A stretch of 64,000 nt of DNA from Streptomyces sp. 846.5 (GCF_004365705.1 NZ_SOBN01000005.1:1-64000), one strand, 5' to 3'; positions 34,193-42,833 are shown, counted from the first letter of the stretch. Made by a program: numbers and translations. The notes: a model not told the origin generated them from the letters alone.

Positions 34193-34745
34193 CTTTGCCC
34201 GGAGCGAGAGGTGACGAGCACACAGTGAAGACAAGACCCAGTAACACGCTTCGCCACGAGAGGTGACGCTGCGTGATATTCAGTCCACGCCCGGTGATTA
34301 GGTTAGCCAAATTTGAGCCGGGGAGTATTACGGATTCACTCCAATTCACTATAAACCGGGCAAAAAACCCGGCGATGTGGTGGGATTCACATCTCGACGC
34401 GTATTTCAACTCGCCGCGCACGCGAGTACTTGCCGCTCTTCGCTCGGCCCCTCCGTCTTCTGGTTCAACATCCCGCGCCCTGGTCGGTCCATGGGTACTG
34501 TCCGATACCAAAAGTGACCGATTGTTACTGAAATGGTGTGACCCTTCCCACGTCTGAACGCGGCCGCTGATCCATTCTGCTGTCCTGATCTGCGCAAACG
34601 CGGGAGGAGCTCGACGGCCACGGAGGGGGTGGGCAATCAGTGTCGGGCCCGTGCCGGAGAATAGACACGTCCTCCCGCCGGCACCTGAAATCCAAATCCC
34701 TTGCCCGGAGCGTCGGGTGACGGAGGGCCACACAGTGAAGAACAA
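34193..34745. repeat. diverged direct repeat flanking a gene-poor stretch
   Basis: 34193-34245 and 34690-34745 share blocks such as TTGCCCGGAGCG, GGTGACG and CACACAGTGAAGA. The second copy is the leader of the 61-residue membrane ORF; the first has no gene behind it. The DNA between (34246-34689) is AT-richer at 34270-34400 and has no convincing gene. It may be a leftover of a duplicated small gene. Confidence 0.45.
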
Positions 34746-34760
34746 GATCGGAAGTGAGCC

Positions 34761-34946
34761 ATGACCGATGGCGGTACCCCACCGCCTGAGTCACCCGAGA
34801 AGGGCAAGCGTGTGCACCTCCAGGTGGGCGACCACCTGGACCTGAACCTTGTCCTGTATCTGTCCCCGAAAGCCTTCGCCCTGCTCGGCACCGTCTGTGC
34901 CAGCATCGGCGGCAGCTTCTGGGGTAGCTACTTTTTGAGCAAGTAG
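34761..34946 (+). CDS. small membrane protein, 61 residues
   Basis: MTDGGTPPPESPEKGKRVHL then QVGDHLDLNLVLYL and one transmembrane helix (FALLGTVCASIGGSFWGSYF). ATG 34761 has GGAAGTGA upstream and a strong terminator follows. Function unknown; the layout resembles small membrane effectors or holin-like peptides. Confidence 0.55.
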   Translation: MTDGGTPPPESPEKGKRVHLQVGDHLDLNLVLYLSPKAFALLGTVCASIGGSFWGSYFLSK

Positions 34947-34966
34947 CCAGACCAGGTGATCAGAGC

Positions 34967-35010
34967 GCGCCCGTGGTCTCCAGACCGAAATGACCAGAGA
35001 CCACGGGCGC
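34967..35010. terminator. 14-bp stem terminator
   Basis: Arms GCGCCCGTGGTCTC and complement (34997-35010), between the small membrane ORF and the convergent epimerase gene. Confidence 0.65.
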
Positions 35011-35070
35011 CATCCGATCACCAGCAGTGGCCTTGACGGTGTGTCCGGGCCCCGTCTCCGATGACGGTTT

Positions 35071-36099
35071 TTATTCCTGCCGCTTCCGGTCTGTGACACC
35101 CGACCGGCCGGGTCCGAATGATCCGGGGCCGGGACGGCGGATGGCGGGGGCCAGCGTTGGGGTGGGGCCGAGTCGCGACGGACTGACGGTGCCCCGCGCC
35201 ACGAGCAGGGCGGGACCGCTCAGTTCCATGGCACCGGAGGCCAGGACGGTGACGTGCAGGGATCCGCCGGGGACGTCGACGGTGTAGCGCGCGGCTGACC
35301 TGCGCGGCCTCGGCGTGGTGTCACGCAGGATCGCGGCGGTGACGGCTGCGCAGGCGCCGGTGCCGCAGGAGTGGGTCTCCCCCACTCCGCGCTCATGGAC
35401 CCGCATGGCCAGGTGCCGCGGGCCGAGGGAGACGACGAACTCCACCGTGACGCCCTCGGGGTACGCGTCGGCTGGCTCCACGGTGGGGGCCGCGAGCAGG
35501 TCGCCCGCGTGCGCGAGGTCGTCGACCAGGGCGACGGCGTGGGGGTTGCCCATGTCGACGTTGACCGCGCTCCACTGCCGTGCGGCAACGGTGACCTGGA
35601 CCGCTTCCGGGCCGGGCAGCCGGGGGGAGCCCATCGCAACCGTGATCCAGTCGCCGGGGCGTTCCGTCGAGTCGGAGCGGACCTGACGGATCCCGGCGCG
35701 GGTGGCGACGGCGAAGCCGGCCGGGTCGGTGAGGGCGGCGTCTATGAGGTAGCGGGCGAAGACCCGGATGCCGTTGCCGCACATCTGGCCCTGCGACCCG
35801 TCGGCGTTCCAGTAGTCCATGAACCATTCGGCCTGGTCGGCCATGGCGGCGGCGTCGCGGTGGGCTGCGGAGCGGACCACCCGCAGGACGCCGTCAGCTC
35901 CGATGCCGGCGCGCCGGTCGCACAGGCGCCGCACGTCCTGGGGGGTCAGGTTCAGCAGTCCGTCCGGGTCGGGCAGCACGATGAAGTCGTTCTCAGTGCC
36001 GTGCCCCTTGATGAACTGCCAGGTCGGACGCGTGTCCCCAGCGGTGGGGGCTGGCTGGGCGGGGAGCCCGTGCGGAAGGTGGGGTGGCCGGATGGTCAT
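35071..36099 (-). CDS. dapF: diaminopimelate epimerase homologue (canonical type)
   Basis: A 342-residue DapF-fold protein. DapF interconverts LL- and meso-diaminopimelate with a cysteine pair. Seen here: FIKGHGTENDFIVL, AGIGADGV, NADGSQGQMCGNGIR (first catalytic Cys), MGNPHAV and ERGVGETHSCGTGACA (second Cys). The usual Asn in the A-N-I-G-F-like segment appears as Thr (GVTVEFV), a possible specificity change. A proline-rich tail of about 30 residues follows the fold. ATG 36099 overlaps the stop of a small ORF (ATGA), and the pair is divergent from a GntR regulator with two palindromic operators between. A plasmid copy of an essential chromosomal gene suggests a special substrate or dosage role. 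Confidence 0.85.
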   Translation of the reverse strand: MTIRPPHLPHGLPAQPAPTAGDTRPTWQFIKGHGTENDFIVLPDPDGLLNLTPQDVRRLCDRRAGIGADGVLRVVRSAAHRDAAAMADQAEWFMDYWNADGSQGQMCGNGIRVFARYLIDAALTDPAGFAVATRAGIRQVRSDSTERPGDWITVAMGSPRLPGPEAVQVTVAARQWSAVNVDMGNPHAVALVDDLAHAGDLLAAPTVEPADAYPEGVTVEFVVSLGPRHLAMRVHERGVGETHSCGTGACAAVTAAILRDTTPRPRRSAARYTVDVPGGSLHVTVLASGAMELSGPALLVARGTVSPSRLGPTPTLAPAIRRPGPGSFGPGRSGVTDRKRQE

Positions 36100-36359
36100 G
36101 GGCGCGGGGCCTCGCTTAAGTCGTTGAAGCCGAGCCAAGCCGTGGTCCGGCCGTCGGCGGTGTGGGTCAGGCCGAAGGAGTCACCGAGGTCGAGCACCGC
36201 GAGCACGCGGCGCCACTGCGTGACCAGGGCGGGGGTGACCTCGACCTCGACGCGCACAGCCCCGGCCTCCTCGCTGACGAGCGGCTCGGTGCCGCTCAGC
36301 ACGGCGAGCTGCGCGGTCGCCGAGCCGATCTCGGCGGTTCTGCGCGGTGGTCGGCTCAC
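36096..36359 (-). CDS. small hypothetical protein coupled to dapF homologue
   Basis: An 87-residue protein if it starts at GTG 36359, which has GAGGG six bases upstream; an earlier GTG at 36371 is possible. VRVEVEVTPALVTQWRRVLAVLDLGDSFGL suggests a small alpha/beta fold. Its stop overlaps the epimerase start, so it is translated with it. Unknown function. Confidence 0.55.
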   Translation of the reverse strand: MSRPPRRTAEIGSATAQLAVLSGTEPLVSEEAGAVRVEVEVTPALVTQWRRVLAVLDLGDSFGLTHTADGRTTAWLGFNDLSEAPRP

Positions 36360-36401
36360 TGCATCCCTCACTCGAATAGCCCGTGATTACGTGTCGCACT
36401 T

Positions 36402-36432
36402 CTAGTTCACTAGCTTCAAGCTAGTTAACTAG
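36402..36432. promoter_or_regulatory. two palindromic operators CTAGTTCACTAG and CTAGTTAACTAG
   Basis: Sites at 36402-36413 and 36421-36432, centres 19 bp apart, lie in the divergent promoter between the epimerase operon and the GntR gene. A third copy, CTAGTGCACTAG, lies at 39445-39456. Consensus CTAGTNNACTAG; dyad operators of this size are typical for GntR dimers. Confidence 0.75.
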
Positions 36433-36474
36433 AATGTCAACGAGTCTGGATCGAACCACCGGTGAGGAAGAGGC

Positions 36475-37248
36475 ATGGCTGACGGCACCTCGGGGACCGC
36501 CCCCTACCTGCGGGTTGCCGCCGCGCTGCGGGCCCGGGTGGCTGACGGCACCTGGTCGGCGGGGTTCCGGCTGCCGTCGCGGTCGGTGCTGGGGGCCGAG
36601 TTCGCCGTGGGCGAGAACGTGATCCGCCGCGCTCAGGAACTGCTGATCGCTCAGGGCCTGCTGGAGGGGCGCCCCGGTTCGGGGACCTATGTGCGGGCCG
36701 TGCGGCCGCAGCGCCGGATGCTGCGCGGCTGGCGGGCCGGGGACGGGGGCGCGTTCCCCGAGATGGCTGTGTTGGGGTCGGCCGGGACGTGGGAGGCCGA
36801 CAGCACGGCCAAGGTCCCGGCGCCGCCGGAGATCGCCGCACGGCTGGCGGTTCCGGACGGCGAGCGGTGCGTGTGCACCGTGTACGAGTTCTTCGCCGAC
36901 CGGCAGCCGGTGATGCTAGCCACCAGCTGGGAGCCGATGACGCTGACCGGCGGCACGGCGGTGCTGCTGCCGGAGGGCGGTCCGCTGGCCGGGCACGGGG
37001 TGGTGGCACGGATGGCCTCGATCGGGATCACCGTGGTGCGGGCGGTGGAGGTGCCCCGGCAGGTCCAGGTCGACCGCGAGCAGGCTCAACTGCTGGGGGT
37101 GTCCGTGGGGTCCTCGGCCACCCTGATCGAGCGCACCCTGTTCGAGCAGGGCGGCAGCCCGGCGGAGACGGCCGACATCCTGGTGCCGGCCGAGCACTGG
37201 GAGATCGTCTATGAGCTGGGGCGGCAGAGCGGCACCGACAGCTCCTGA
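36475..37248 (+). CDS. GntR/HutC-family transcriptional regulator
   Basis: A 257-residue protein. The N-terminal winged helix has the GntR pattern (PYLRVAAALRARVADGTWSAG ... LPSRSVLGAEFAVGENVIRRA ... LEGRPGSGTYV). The C-terminal 160 residues match the UTRA/HutC ligand-binding type (WEPMTLTGGTAVLLPEGG; LLGVSVGSSATLIERTLFEQGG). ATG 36475 has GAGGAAGAGG. The operators just upstream suggest it represses itself and the divergent epimerase operon until a small ligand binds. Confidence 0.85.
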   Translation: MADGTSGTAPYLRVAAALRARVADGTWSAGFRLPSRSVLGAEFAVGENVIRRAQELLIAQGLLEGRPGSGTYVRAVRPQRRMLRGWRAGDGGAFPEMAVLGSAGTWEADSTAKVPAPPEIAARLAVPDGERCVCTVYEFFADRQPVMLATSWEPMTLTGGTAVLLPEGGPLAGHGVVARMASIGITVVRAVEVPRQVQVDREQAQLLGVSVGSSATLIERTLFEQGGSPAETADILVPAEHWEIVYELGRQSGTDSS

Positions 37249-37372
37249 CGCACCTTCGCGACCCATCTCCGGTGCGGGGTACGGGTTTCCTGGTGTCCTT
37301 GTGGCGGTATTGACCGTCCGCAATCATGAACATCGGGGGCCGTGACGGTCGGCCGTATGAGGGGGAGCAACG

Positions 37373-38278
37373 ATGGCTGCAGCGCGCCGTGATCCGGTGG
37401 ACGTGGTCGTGAACGTGTTGGGGTCGCCGGTACTGAACGCGATCATCGGCATCGTCGGGGTGGCGATCCCCGTCATGGCCTGGGTCAGCACGCAGTCGAG
37501 CGTCAAGAACGGGCTCTTCGCCGTGGAGACGGTGATCGTGGTGCTGCTGGTGGTCAACCACATGTGGCTTCGGCAGCGGTTCCTGCAGCTGCGGCGGGCC
37601 AACACCCGGGCGATGGACGACGCCAGGTTCTTCGACCTCGTGCGCTCGCAGCTGGAGCGGGACCTGATCGCGAACGCGGAGGAGATCGCCGACGGACACC
37701 TGCAGGTGTACTCCACCGAGGTCCCTCGGCTGTCGGTGCTGCTGTTCAAGACGCTGATCGATTCGGCCTCGCTGCCCAAGCGGGTGCTGGCCGCGGACCT
37801 GACGACCAACCCGAACCTGCTGACCGCGCGCCGCGAGTATCTGGCGGCGAACCGGCGGCTGATCGAGGGCGGCGGCACCATCGACCGGGTGTTCATCTGC
37901 AACACCGCCGACCTGGTCCGCGAGGACTTCGCACGCTCCCTGCTGCAGCTGATCAACCACCATCGCGGCCTCGGAGTGACCTGCGGGCTGGCGGTGCGCG
38001 ACCGGCTGCGTGCCGACCAGGCCATCGACTTCGTGGTGGTCGCGGCCGCCGCGGTGCTGGTGGAGGAGGACCAGGGCGACACCGATTACATCCGCGGCCG
38101 CAGCAGCGTGTACTTCAAGCAGACGGACCGCTGGACCTCGCGGTTCGAGTCGGTGTGGGGCCACGGCAGCACGTCCGCGCCGTTCGTCCTGCAGGCCTAC
38201 GAGGCGGTGGTGCGGCCGATGCTGGACGCCGGCGCCTGGGACGACGACCGGGCCAAGACCGGCACCCGGGAGCTATAA
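37373..38278 (+). CDS. membrane-anchored hypothetical protein
   Basis: A 301-residue protein. Two N-terminal hydrophobic helices (VLNAIIGIVGVAIPVMAW; LFAVETVIVVLLVVNHMW) are followed by a soluble alpha/beta domain (DRVFICNTADLVREDFARSLLQ ... IDFVVVAAAAVLVEEDQGD ... GRSSVYFKQTDRWTSRFESVW). It lies between GntR and the second epimerase on the same strand, with GGGGGAG before ATG 37373. I do not recognise the soluble domain. It could be a sensor or a membrane enzyme of the cluster. Confidence 0.55.
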   Translation: MAAARRDPVDVVVNVLGSPVLNAIIGIVGVAIPVMAWVSTQSSVKNGLFAVETVIVVLLVVNHMWLRQRFLQLRRANTRAMDDARFFDLVRSQLERDLIANAEEIADGHLQVYSTEVPRLSVLLFKTLIDSASLPKRVLAADLTTNPNLLTARREYLAANRRLIEGGGTIDRVFICNTADLVREDFARSLLQLINHHRGLGVTCGLAVRDRLRADQAIDFVVVAAAAVLVEEDQGDTDYIRGRSSVYFKQTDRWTSRFESVWGHGSTSAPFVLQAYEAVVRPMLDAGAWDDDRAKTGTREL

Positions 38279-38362
38279 CTCGGGCCGCTGATCAGCGGCC
38301 CGATAGGGTGAGGGTGCCGCCGGTCCGCTGACCGGCGCGTTCCGTCGTCAAGGACAGTCGCC

Positions 38363-39358
38363 ATGCCCCGTCTGCCGGTCACCAAGATGCACGGCTCCCG
38401 TAACGCCATCCTGGTCGTCGACGGCGCCCCCGCCGACTACTTCACCGCCGCCGAGCTGACCCGCGCGGTCCCGCGGCTGTGCGACTACCGCAATGGCGTG
38501 GGCAGCGACGGCGTGTACTTCATCCAGGACCACGTCGACGGTACCGCGCAGGCCTGGTTCTTCAACCCCGACGGGTCCCCGAGCCTGCTGTGCGGCAACG
38601 GGATGCGGTGCGCGGGGCGCCTGCTGCTGGACCGCCACCAGGCCGATCAGGTGGTGCTGCACACCGGCGCGTACCGGTTCACCGTCCGCGGCGGCGACTT
38701 CACCACGCAAGGCGTGCGGCAGGTCGCGGTGGAGCTGCCCGCGGTCGACTTCAGCCCGCAGGAGCCGATCGTGGCCGGTGTCGCCTGGCCCTACGTCGAC
38801 CAGATCCACCCCGCCTACAGCTCCACCCGGCACGTGTCCGCGCTCGCGGTGCCCAACAGCCACCTGGTCACCGTGGTGGACGCCTACGACGAGGCGGAGC
38901 TGACCGCCACCGGCACCCGGGTGGCCAAGGACACCGCGGTGTTCCCGATCGGCGCCAACGTCTCCTTCGTGCAGCAGCTGGGCGACGGCGAGGTGTTCGT
39001 GCGGACCTTCGAGCGCGGCGCTGGGCTGACCGAGTCGTGCGGGTCGGGCAACTCCGCCTCGCGCGCCACGCTGTCGCGCCTGAACCTGGTGGACCCGGAC
39101 GTGCGCCTGGTGGTGCGCAACCCCGGCGGCCCGGCCCGCAGCTGGCTGCAGCAGACCGGCGACGTGTGGCAGCCGGTCCTGGAGGGCAACGCAACGATCG
39201 TCCTACGGACCGAGCTCGACCCCGCCGCCGTCCTGGGCACGGCACCGCTGGAGTACCCCGGTGAGATGTACCTGCCCGAGATCAACGCCTTCGGCGAGCT
39301 CTTCGACGACAACATGAAGATCCTGCACGCCGCCGGGATCCACCCGGCGACCAGCTGA
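38363..39358 (+). CDS. divergent diaminopimelate-epimerase-like protein
   Basis: A 331-residue DapF-fold protein, much less like classical DapF than the copy at 35071. Both cysteines remain: NPDGSPSLLCGNGMRCAG and FERGAGLTESCGSGNSAS. The opening motif reads TKMHGSRNAILVVD instead of KMHGxGNDF, and PNSHLV replaces GNPHCV. Catalysis by two-base epimerisation is therefore likely, but the substrate may differ, such as a modified DAP or another amino acid. ATG 38363 has AAGGAC upstream. Next in order comes the membrane histidine-box enzyme. Confidence 0.75.
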   Translation: MPRLPVTKMHGSRNAILVVDGAPADYFTAAELTRAVPRLCDYRNGVGSDGVYFIQDHVDGTAQAWFFNPDGSPSLLCGNGMRCAGRLLLDRHQADQVVLHTGAYRFTVRGGDFTTQGVRQVAVELPAVDFSPQEPIVAGVAWPYVDQIHPAYSSTRHVSALAVPNSHLVTVVDAYDEAELTATGTRVAKDTAVFPIGANVSFVQQLGDGEVFVRTFERGAGLTESCGSGNSASRATLSRLNLVDPDVRLVVRNPGGPARSWLQQTGDVWQPVLEGNATIVLRTELDPAAVLGTAPLEYPGEMYLPEINAFGELFDDNMKILHAAGIHPATS

Positions 39359-39444
39359 CCCCACTCCCCCGGCCTCCGGGAATCTGCTCGCTCCGGCCCG
39401 CCCCAGCACCACGGGGCGGGCCGGAGGTGTCCGCGGGACGAAAT

Positions 39445-39456
39445 CTAGTGCACTAG
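39445..39456. promoter_or_regulatory. third GntR-type operator CTAGTGCACTAG
   Basis: The same CTAGTNNACTAG palindrome as at 36402-36432, about 90 bases before the ATG of the membrane histidine-box enzyme. It links that gene to the GntR regulon. Confidence 0.7.
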
Positions 39457-39547
39457 AATTACATTTGGTAGAGATTAGTGGGTCGAGCTCCGCTCGGCCC
39501 CGCGTTCCCGCATGTCGCGGGGATGCTTCCGCGAGAGCTGGAGTCCC

Positions 39548-40615
39548 ATGATCGTCTGGTTAGGCATAGTCGTGACCGGCATCGTCCTGCGCCAGGGCGA
39601 CCGCTGGTGGTACGCCCGTCACCGGCCGCACGCGGCCGGCCTGCGCACGCTGATGGAACTGCAGCGGCACCGGTCCAACAACCTCACCCCCGCACTGCTG
39701 CTGGCCGGGCAGTGGCTGTCCATCGTCGGCTGGTGGGGGGTAGCCGCCACCGGCGGGGTAGCTGGCTGGATCGTTGCCGCGCTGGCGGTGGCCGTGCAGC
39801 TGCGGCACCTGCAGGAAATCTCCCACTTCGCGGTGCACGGCGTTCTCACCCGCACGGCCCGGTTCGGCAACCTCCTCGCCGAGCTCGCGGTACACCATCC
39901 GCTCGGCCTGGTCCCGGTGCCGGTGCGCCGACGGCGGCACGTTCGCGACCACCACCCCAACGCCGCCCGCCCGGGCGTGGACCCCAACCTGACCGAGCTT
40001 CACACCGCTGGCCTGCGGCCCGGGGTGGGCCCGGTTCGTTTCGCCCGGGCCCTGGTGTATCCGCTCACCTTGCGCGGCATCGTCGCCACCGTAGTCGGCA
40101 TCGGCACGAACCTGGTCCCGCGGCCCGGCTCCTACACTCGCGCGGCCGCGGTCGCCGTGGTGCTGGCGGCGGCGTTCGCGCTGGGCGGCTGGCAGGCGGT
40201 GGTGTTCGGCGTCCTGGTGCCCCGGCTGCTGCTGTATCCGCAACTGGCCTGGATGAGTCTGCTGGTCGAACACACCTGGTTCGACCCGGCGGTGGTCACC
40301 GGTCCCCCCGCCGCGGTGGAGGCGGGCCGCTGCCTGCGCCTGTACCCGCGCAACCGCGCCCTGGCCGCGCTGGCGGCCGGGACCTGGCTGCCCTACGGGG
40401 ATCTGCACCACTACGCGCACTCCGCGCACCCGGCCGTGCGTTGGAACTACTTGCCTGCCCTGGAGCTCCACTTGGGACACCCGCACTTCACCCCGGCCGG
40501 ACTGCTGTTCACCCCCTCGGCCGTGTTGACCCGGCACCGCCGGGCGCTGTGGGCCCCCGCAGGCGCCGGCGGCCTCGACCTCGCGACCAGGGCCGTAGTG
40601 ACCGCAACTGTGTAG
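39548..40615 (+). CDS. membrane histidine-box enzyme (fatty-acid-desaturase/hydroxylase-like)
   Basis: A 355-residue membrane protein with about five hydrophobic segments. Histidine clusters fit a membrane di-iron enzyme: HLQEISHFAVH (H87, H93, H97), HVRDHH (H131, H135, H136), EHTW (H242) and HHYAHSAH (H287, H288, H291, H294). The spacing is not the exact desaturase HxxxH/HxxHH/HxxHH, so it may hydroxylate or desaturate something other than a fatty acid. ATG 39548 has GGAG five bases upstream, and a GntR-type operator lies in its promoter. It converges on murF across a strong terminator. Confidence 0.7.
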   Translation: MIVWLGIVVTGIVLRQGDRWWYARHRPHAAGLRTLMELQRHRSNNLTPALLLAGQWLSIVGWWGVAATGGVAGWIVAALAVAVQLRHLQEISHFAVHGVLTRTARFGNLLAELAVHHPLGLVPVPVRRRRHVRDHHPNAARPGVDPNLTELHTAGLRPGVGPVRFARALVYPLTLRGIVATVVGIGTNLVPRPGSYTRAAAVAVVLAAAFALGGWQAVVFGVLVPRLLLYPQLAWMSLLVEHTWFDPAVVTGPPAAVEAGRCLRLYPRNRALAALAAGTWLPYGDLHHYAHSAHPAVRWNYLPALELHLGHPHFTPAGLLFTPSAVLTRHRRALWAPAGAGGLDLATRAVVTATV

Positions 40616-40627
40616 ACCCCGGGACAT

Positions 40628-40678
40628 CACCGTGTGAAGGAGCCCCCAGCCTTGGGCTGGGGGCTCCTTCACACGGTG
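40628..40678. terminator. bidirectional terminator, perfect 24-bp stem
   Basis: Perfect 24-base arms (40628-40651, 40655-40678) with a 3-base loop between two convergent transcription units. The stem core is GGAGCCCCCAGCC. It is the strongest hairpin in the window. Confidence 0.85.
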
Positions 40679-40768
40679 TTCGTGCCTACGCGTCGGGGCG
40701 ACGACCGGCTACGGCTGGACTGTCGAGGATGGCGGCCGCAGCGGCGGCGCGCACGTACTGAGTGACGC

Positions 40769-42172
40769 TCAGGCCCTCGTCCACTGCTCCTCCGACGATG
40801 CGGTGACCAGGCTGTCGGCGAGCCAGCGCAGCCCGGAGTCGCGGGATGCCTTGACCAGGACGACGTCACCAGGGCGTGCAAGGGACTGCAACTGCCTGAG
40901 AGCGTCTTCGCGGTCCGTGGCAGCAAGGACGGCGCGGGCACCTGCGCCGGAGGCGATGGCGTAGGCGTCCGGGGTGCTGCCGACGGCCACGACGTCGAAG
41001 CCGAGGCTCGCGGCCAGGGCGCCGGCATCTGCGTGGTCTTGTTCGCTGGTTGGGCCGAGTTCCAGCATCGGGCCGAGGACGGCGATACCCCGGCGCCCGG
41101 TGGGCCCGGTCAGGGCGGCGAGGGCGTGTAGGGCGGCGCGCACGGAGTCCGGGTTGGCGTTGTAGGCGTCGTTGACGACCGTGAGGCCGTCGGCCCGGTC
41201 GGTGACCTGCATCCGTCCAGCGGAAATCGGCTCGGCGGCGCTGAGGGCGTCGGCGGTGGCCTGCGGGGGCATCCCGTAGGCCAGGGCGAGAGCTGCGGCC
41301 GCCAGGGCGTTGGAGACGTAGTGCTCACCTACGACGCGCAGCTGCACCGGGGCGCTTCCCTGGGGGCTGTCCAGGGTGAAGCCGGCACGCCCCTGGTCGT
41401 CCAGCCGCACGTCATGGGCGCGGACGAGGGCGTGATCGCCGAGGCCGAATGTGATCACTGTGGCGCGGGTGCGGGCGGCCATCGGGAGGACGTTGGGGTC
41501 GTCGGCGTTGAGGATGGCGTATCCGGTGGAGGGCAGGTTCTCGACCAGTTCGCCCTTGGCCTGCGCGACGGCGTCCCGGGATCCGAACTTTCCCAGGTGA
41601 GCCGCGCCGACGTTGAGGACGATCCCGGACTCCAGCGGTGCCATCCGGGTCAGGTCCCGGATGTGGCCGATGCCCTTGGCACCCATCTCCAGCACAAGGA
41701 ACCGAGTGCTGGCGTCGGCCCGGCTGACGGTGACCGGCACGCCGAACTCGTTGTTGAAAGACTGCTCGGTGGCGACGGTGGAGCCGAGGCCCGGGAGAAT
41801 CTGGGCGATCAGGTCCTTAGTGCTGGTCTTGCCCGACGACCCGGTCAAGCCGATGACGCTCGTCCCGGTGAGCTTGCCGCTCAAGTGCCTGGTGAGCTCG
41901 GCGGCGGCCTGCAGAACGTCGGCGACGACGATCGCGGGCACCCCCACGGGGCGAGTCGCCAGGACGCCGACGGCCCCAGCGTCGGTGGCGGCCGCCGCGA
42001 AGTCGTGGCCGTCGCGGTTGCCTTCACCGGACAGGCATAGAAACAAGGATCCGATGATGGGCAGGCGGGAGTCGAATGCCAGGGGTGCGGTGACGGTCGC
42101 GCCCGGGTCGGGGGCGTCAGTGAGGGTGCCGCCGCTGATGGCGGCGATCTCGTCCAGAGTCAGGGGGATCAC
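40769..42172 (-). CDS. murF: UDP-MurNAc-tripeptide:D-Ala-D-Ala ligase homologue (MurF)
   Basis: A full-length 467-residue Mur ligase. MurF joins a D-Ala-D-Ala-type dipeptide to UDP-MurNAc-tripeptide in the cytoplasm. Visible: P-loop GLTGSSGKTS (about residues 108-117), NNEFGVP, EMGAKGIGHI, NADDPN, and the C-terminal NDAYNANPDS. Nothing is truncated. It is last in the unit Ddl - C39-like peptidase - MurF, with 14 bases to its upstream neighbour. A second MurF beside an unusual Ddl suggests the dipeptide it adds may not be D-Ala-D-Ala, as in glycopeptide-resistance regions that carry their own MurF. Confidence 0.9.
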   Translation of the reverse strand: MIPLTLDEIAAISGGTLTDAPDPGATVTAPLAFDSRLPIIGSLFLCLSGEGNRDGHDFAAAATDAGAVGVLATRPVGVPAIVVADVLQAAAELTRHLSGKLTGTSVIGLTGSSGKTSTKDLIAQILPGLGSTVATEQSFNNEFGVPVTVSRADASTRFLVLEMGAKGIGHIRDLTRMAPLESGIVLNVGAAHLGKFGSRDAVAQAKGELVENLPSTGYAILNADDPNVLPMAARTRATVITFGLGDHALVRAHDVRLDDQGRAGFTLDSPQGSAPVQLRVVGEHYVSNALAAAALALAYGMPPQATADALSAAEPISAGRMQVTDRADGLTVVNDAYNANPDSVRAALHALAALTGPTGRRGIAVLGPMLELGPTSEQDHADAGALAASLGFDVVAVGSTPDAYAIASGAGARAVLAATDREDALRQLQSLARPGDVVLVKASRDSGLRWLADSLVTASSEEQWTRA

Positions 42173-42186
42173 GGCGGTTCTCTCTG

Positions 42187-42801
42187 TCAGGCGGGGTCGG
42201 CCAGGACGACGCCGCGACGGGCGTAGAAGCGATCCAGGTCGCCCCAGGGGACGCGGGCGTAGTGCTGGCTTTCGGGGAATCCGGAAGGGTTGTTGATCAT
42301 CAGGTGGGTGGCGTCGTGGTCGACGGCGAGGACCAGGTGGCCGCCCTGCCGGGGCGGGGTGGGGTGGAGGGTCCTGATCGTGGGGTGGACGGAGATCATC
42401 ACCAGTCGACCGGCGTCGAGATGGTCCCGGATCTGCTCGGGTGTCAGGTCGACGACAACGGCGGCGTCCAGGTTCCAGCGGTCGCGCACGTAGGTGGTGA
42501 ACGGGGCGTAGATCAGACCGTCAACGCGGTCGTCGTGGACGACGTAGGCGCCAGCCTCGGTGCATTCGCGGGCGAGTTCGAGGGTCGGGGGGGCAATGCC
42601 GCGCCAGTGGTGCAGGGCCATCCGCAGGCACGCCATTCCGCAGACCCGCCAGGACCACCACTCGTATTCCTCGGGCGTGTGCGCGCCCGAGGCGGCCCAG
42701 GCAGGATCCTGGGCCGCTGGCAGGGTGCGGGCAACGATCTGCGGGACCAATTGGGGTGATTCCCACTGGGCGTAGTACGGGACGCGCAGAGCGGTGTTCA
42801 T
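42187..42801 (-). CDS. C39-like cysteine peptidase family protein
   Basis: A 204-residue protein. VPYYAQWESPQL opens the fold; WRVCGMACLRMALHHW supplies the likely catalytic Cys, GGHLVLAVDHDATHL the His and MINNPSG the Asn/Asp region, as in the C39-like peptidase_C39_2 group. No leader-peptide transporter is fused. Placed between Ddl and MurF, it may cleave or transfer a cell-wall peptide or a pathway intermediate. The activity is inferred from motifs only. ATG 42801, with the upstream Ddl stop 33 bases away. Confidence 0.75.
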   Translation of the reverse strand: MNTALRVPYYAQWESPQLVPQIVARTLPAAQDPAWAASGAHTPEEYEWWSWRVCGMACLRMALHHWRGIAPPTLELARECTEAGAYVVHDDRVDGLIYAPFTTYVRDRWNLDAAVVVDLTPEQIRDHLDAGRLVMISVHPTIRTLHPTPPRQGGHLVLAVDHDATHLMINNPSGFPESQHYARVPWGDLDRFYARRGVVLADPA

Positions 42802-42833
42802 GGCTCCTCAGTGTGCTGGGTTGAGCAGGCCGG

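Noticed and set aside
34273..34557. 94-codon open frame in AT-richer DNA
   Set aside because: No ribosome-binding site, no family-like segments, and it lies between diverged leader copies.
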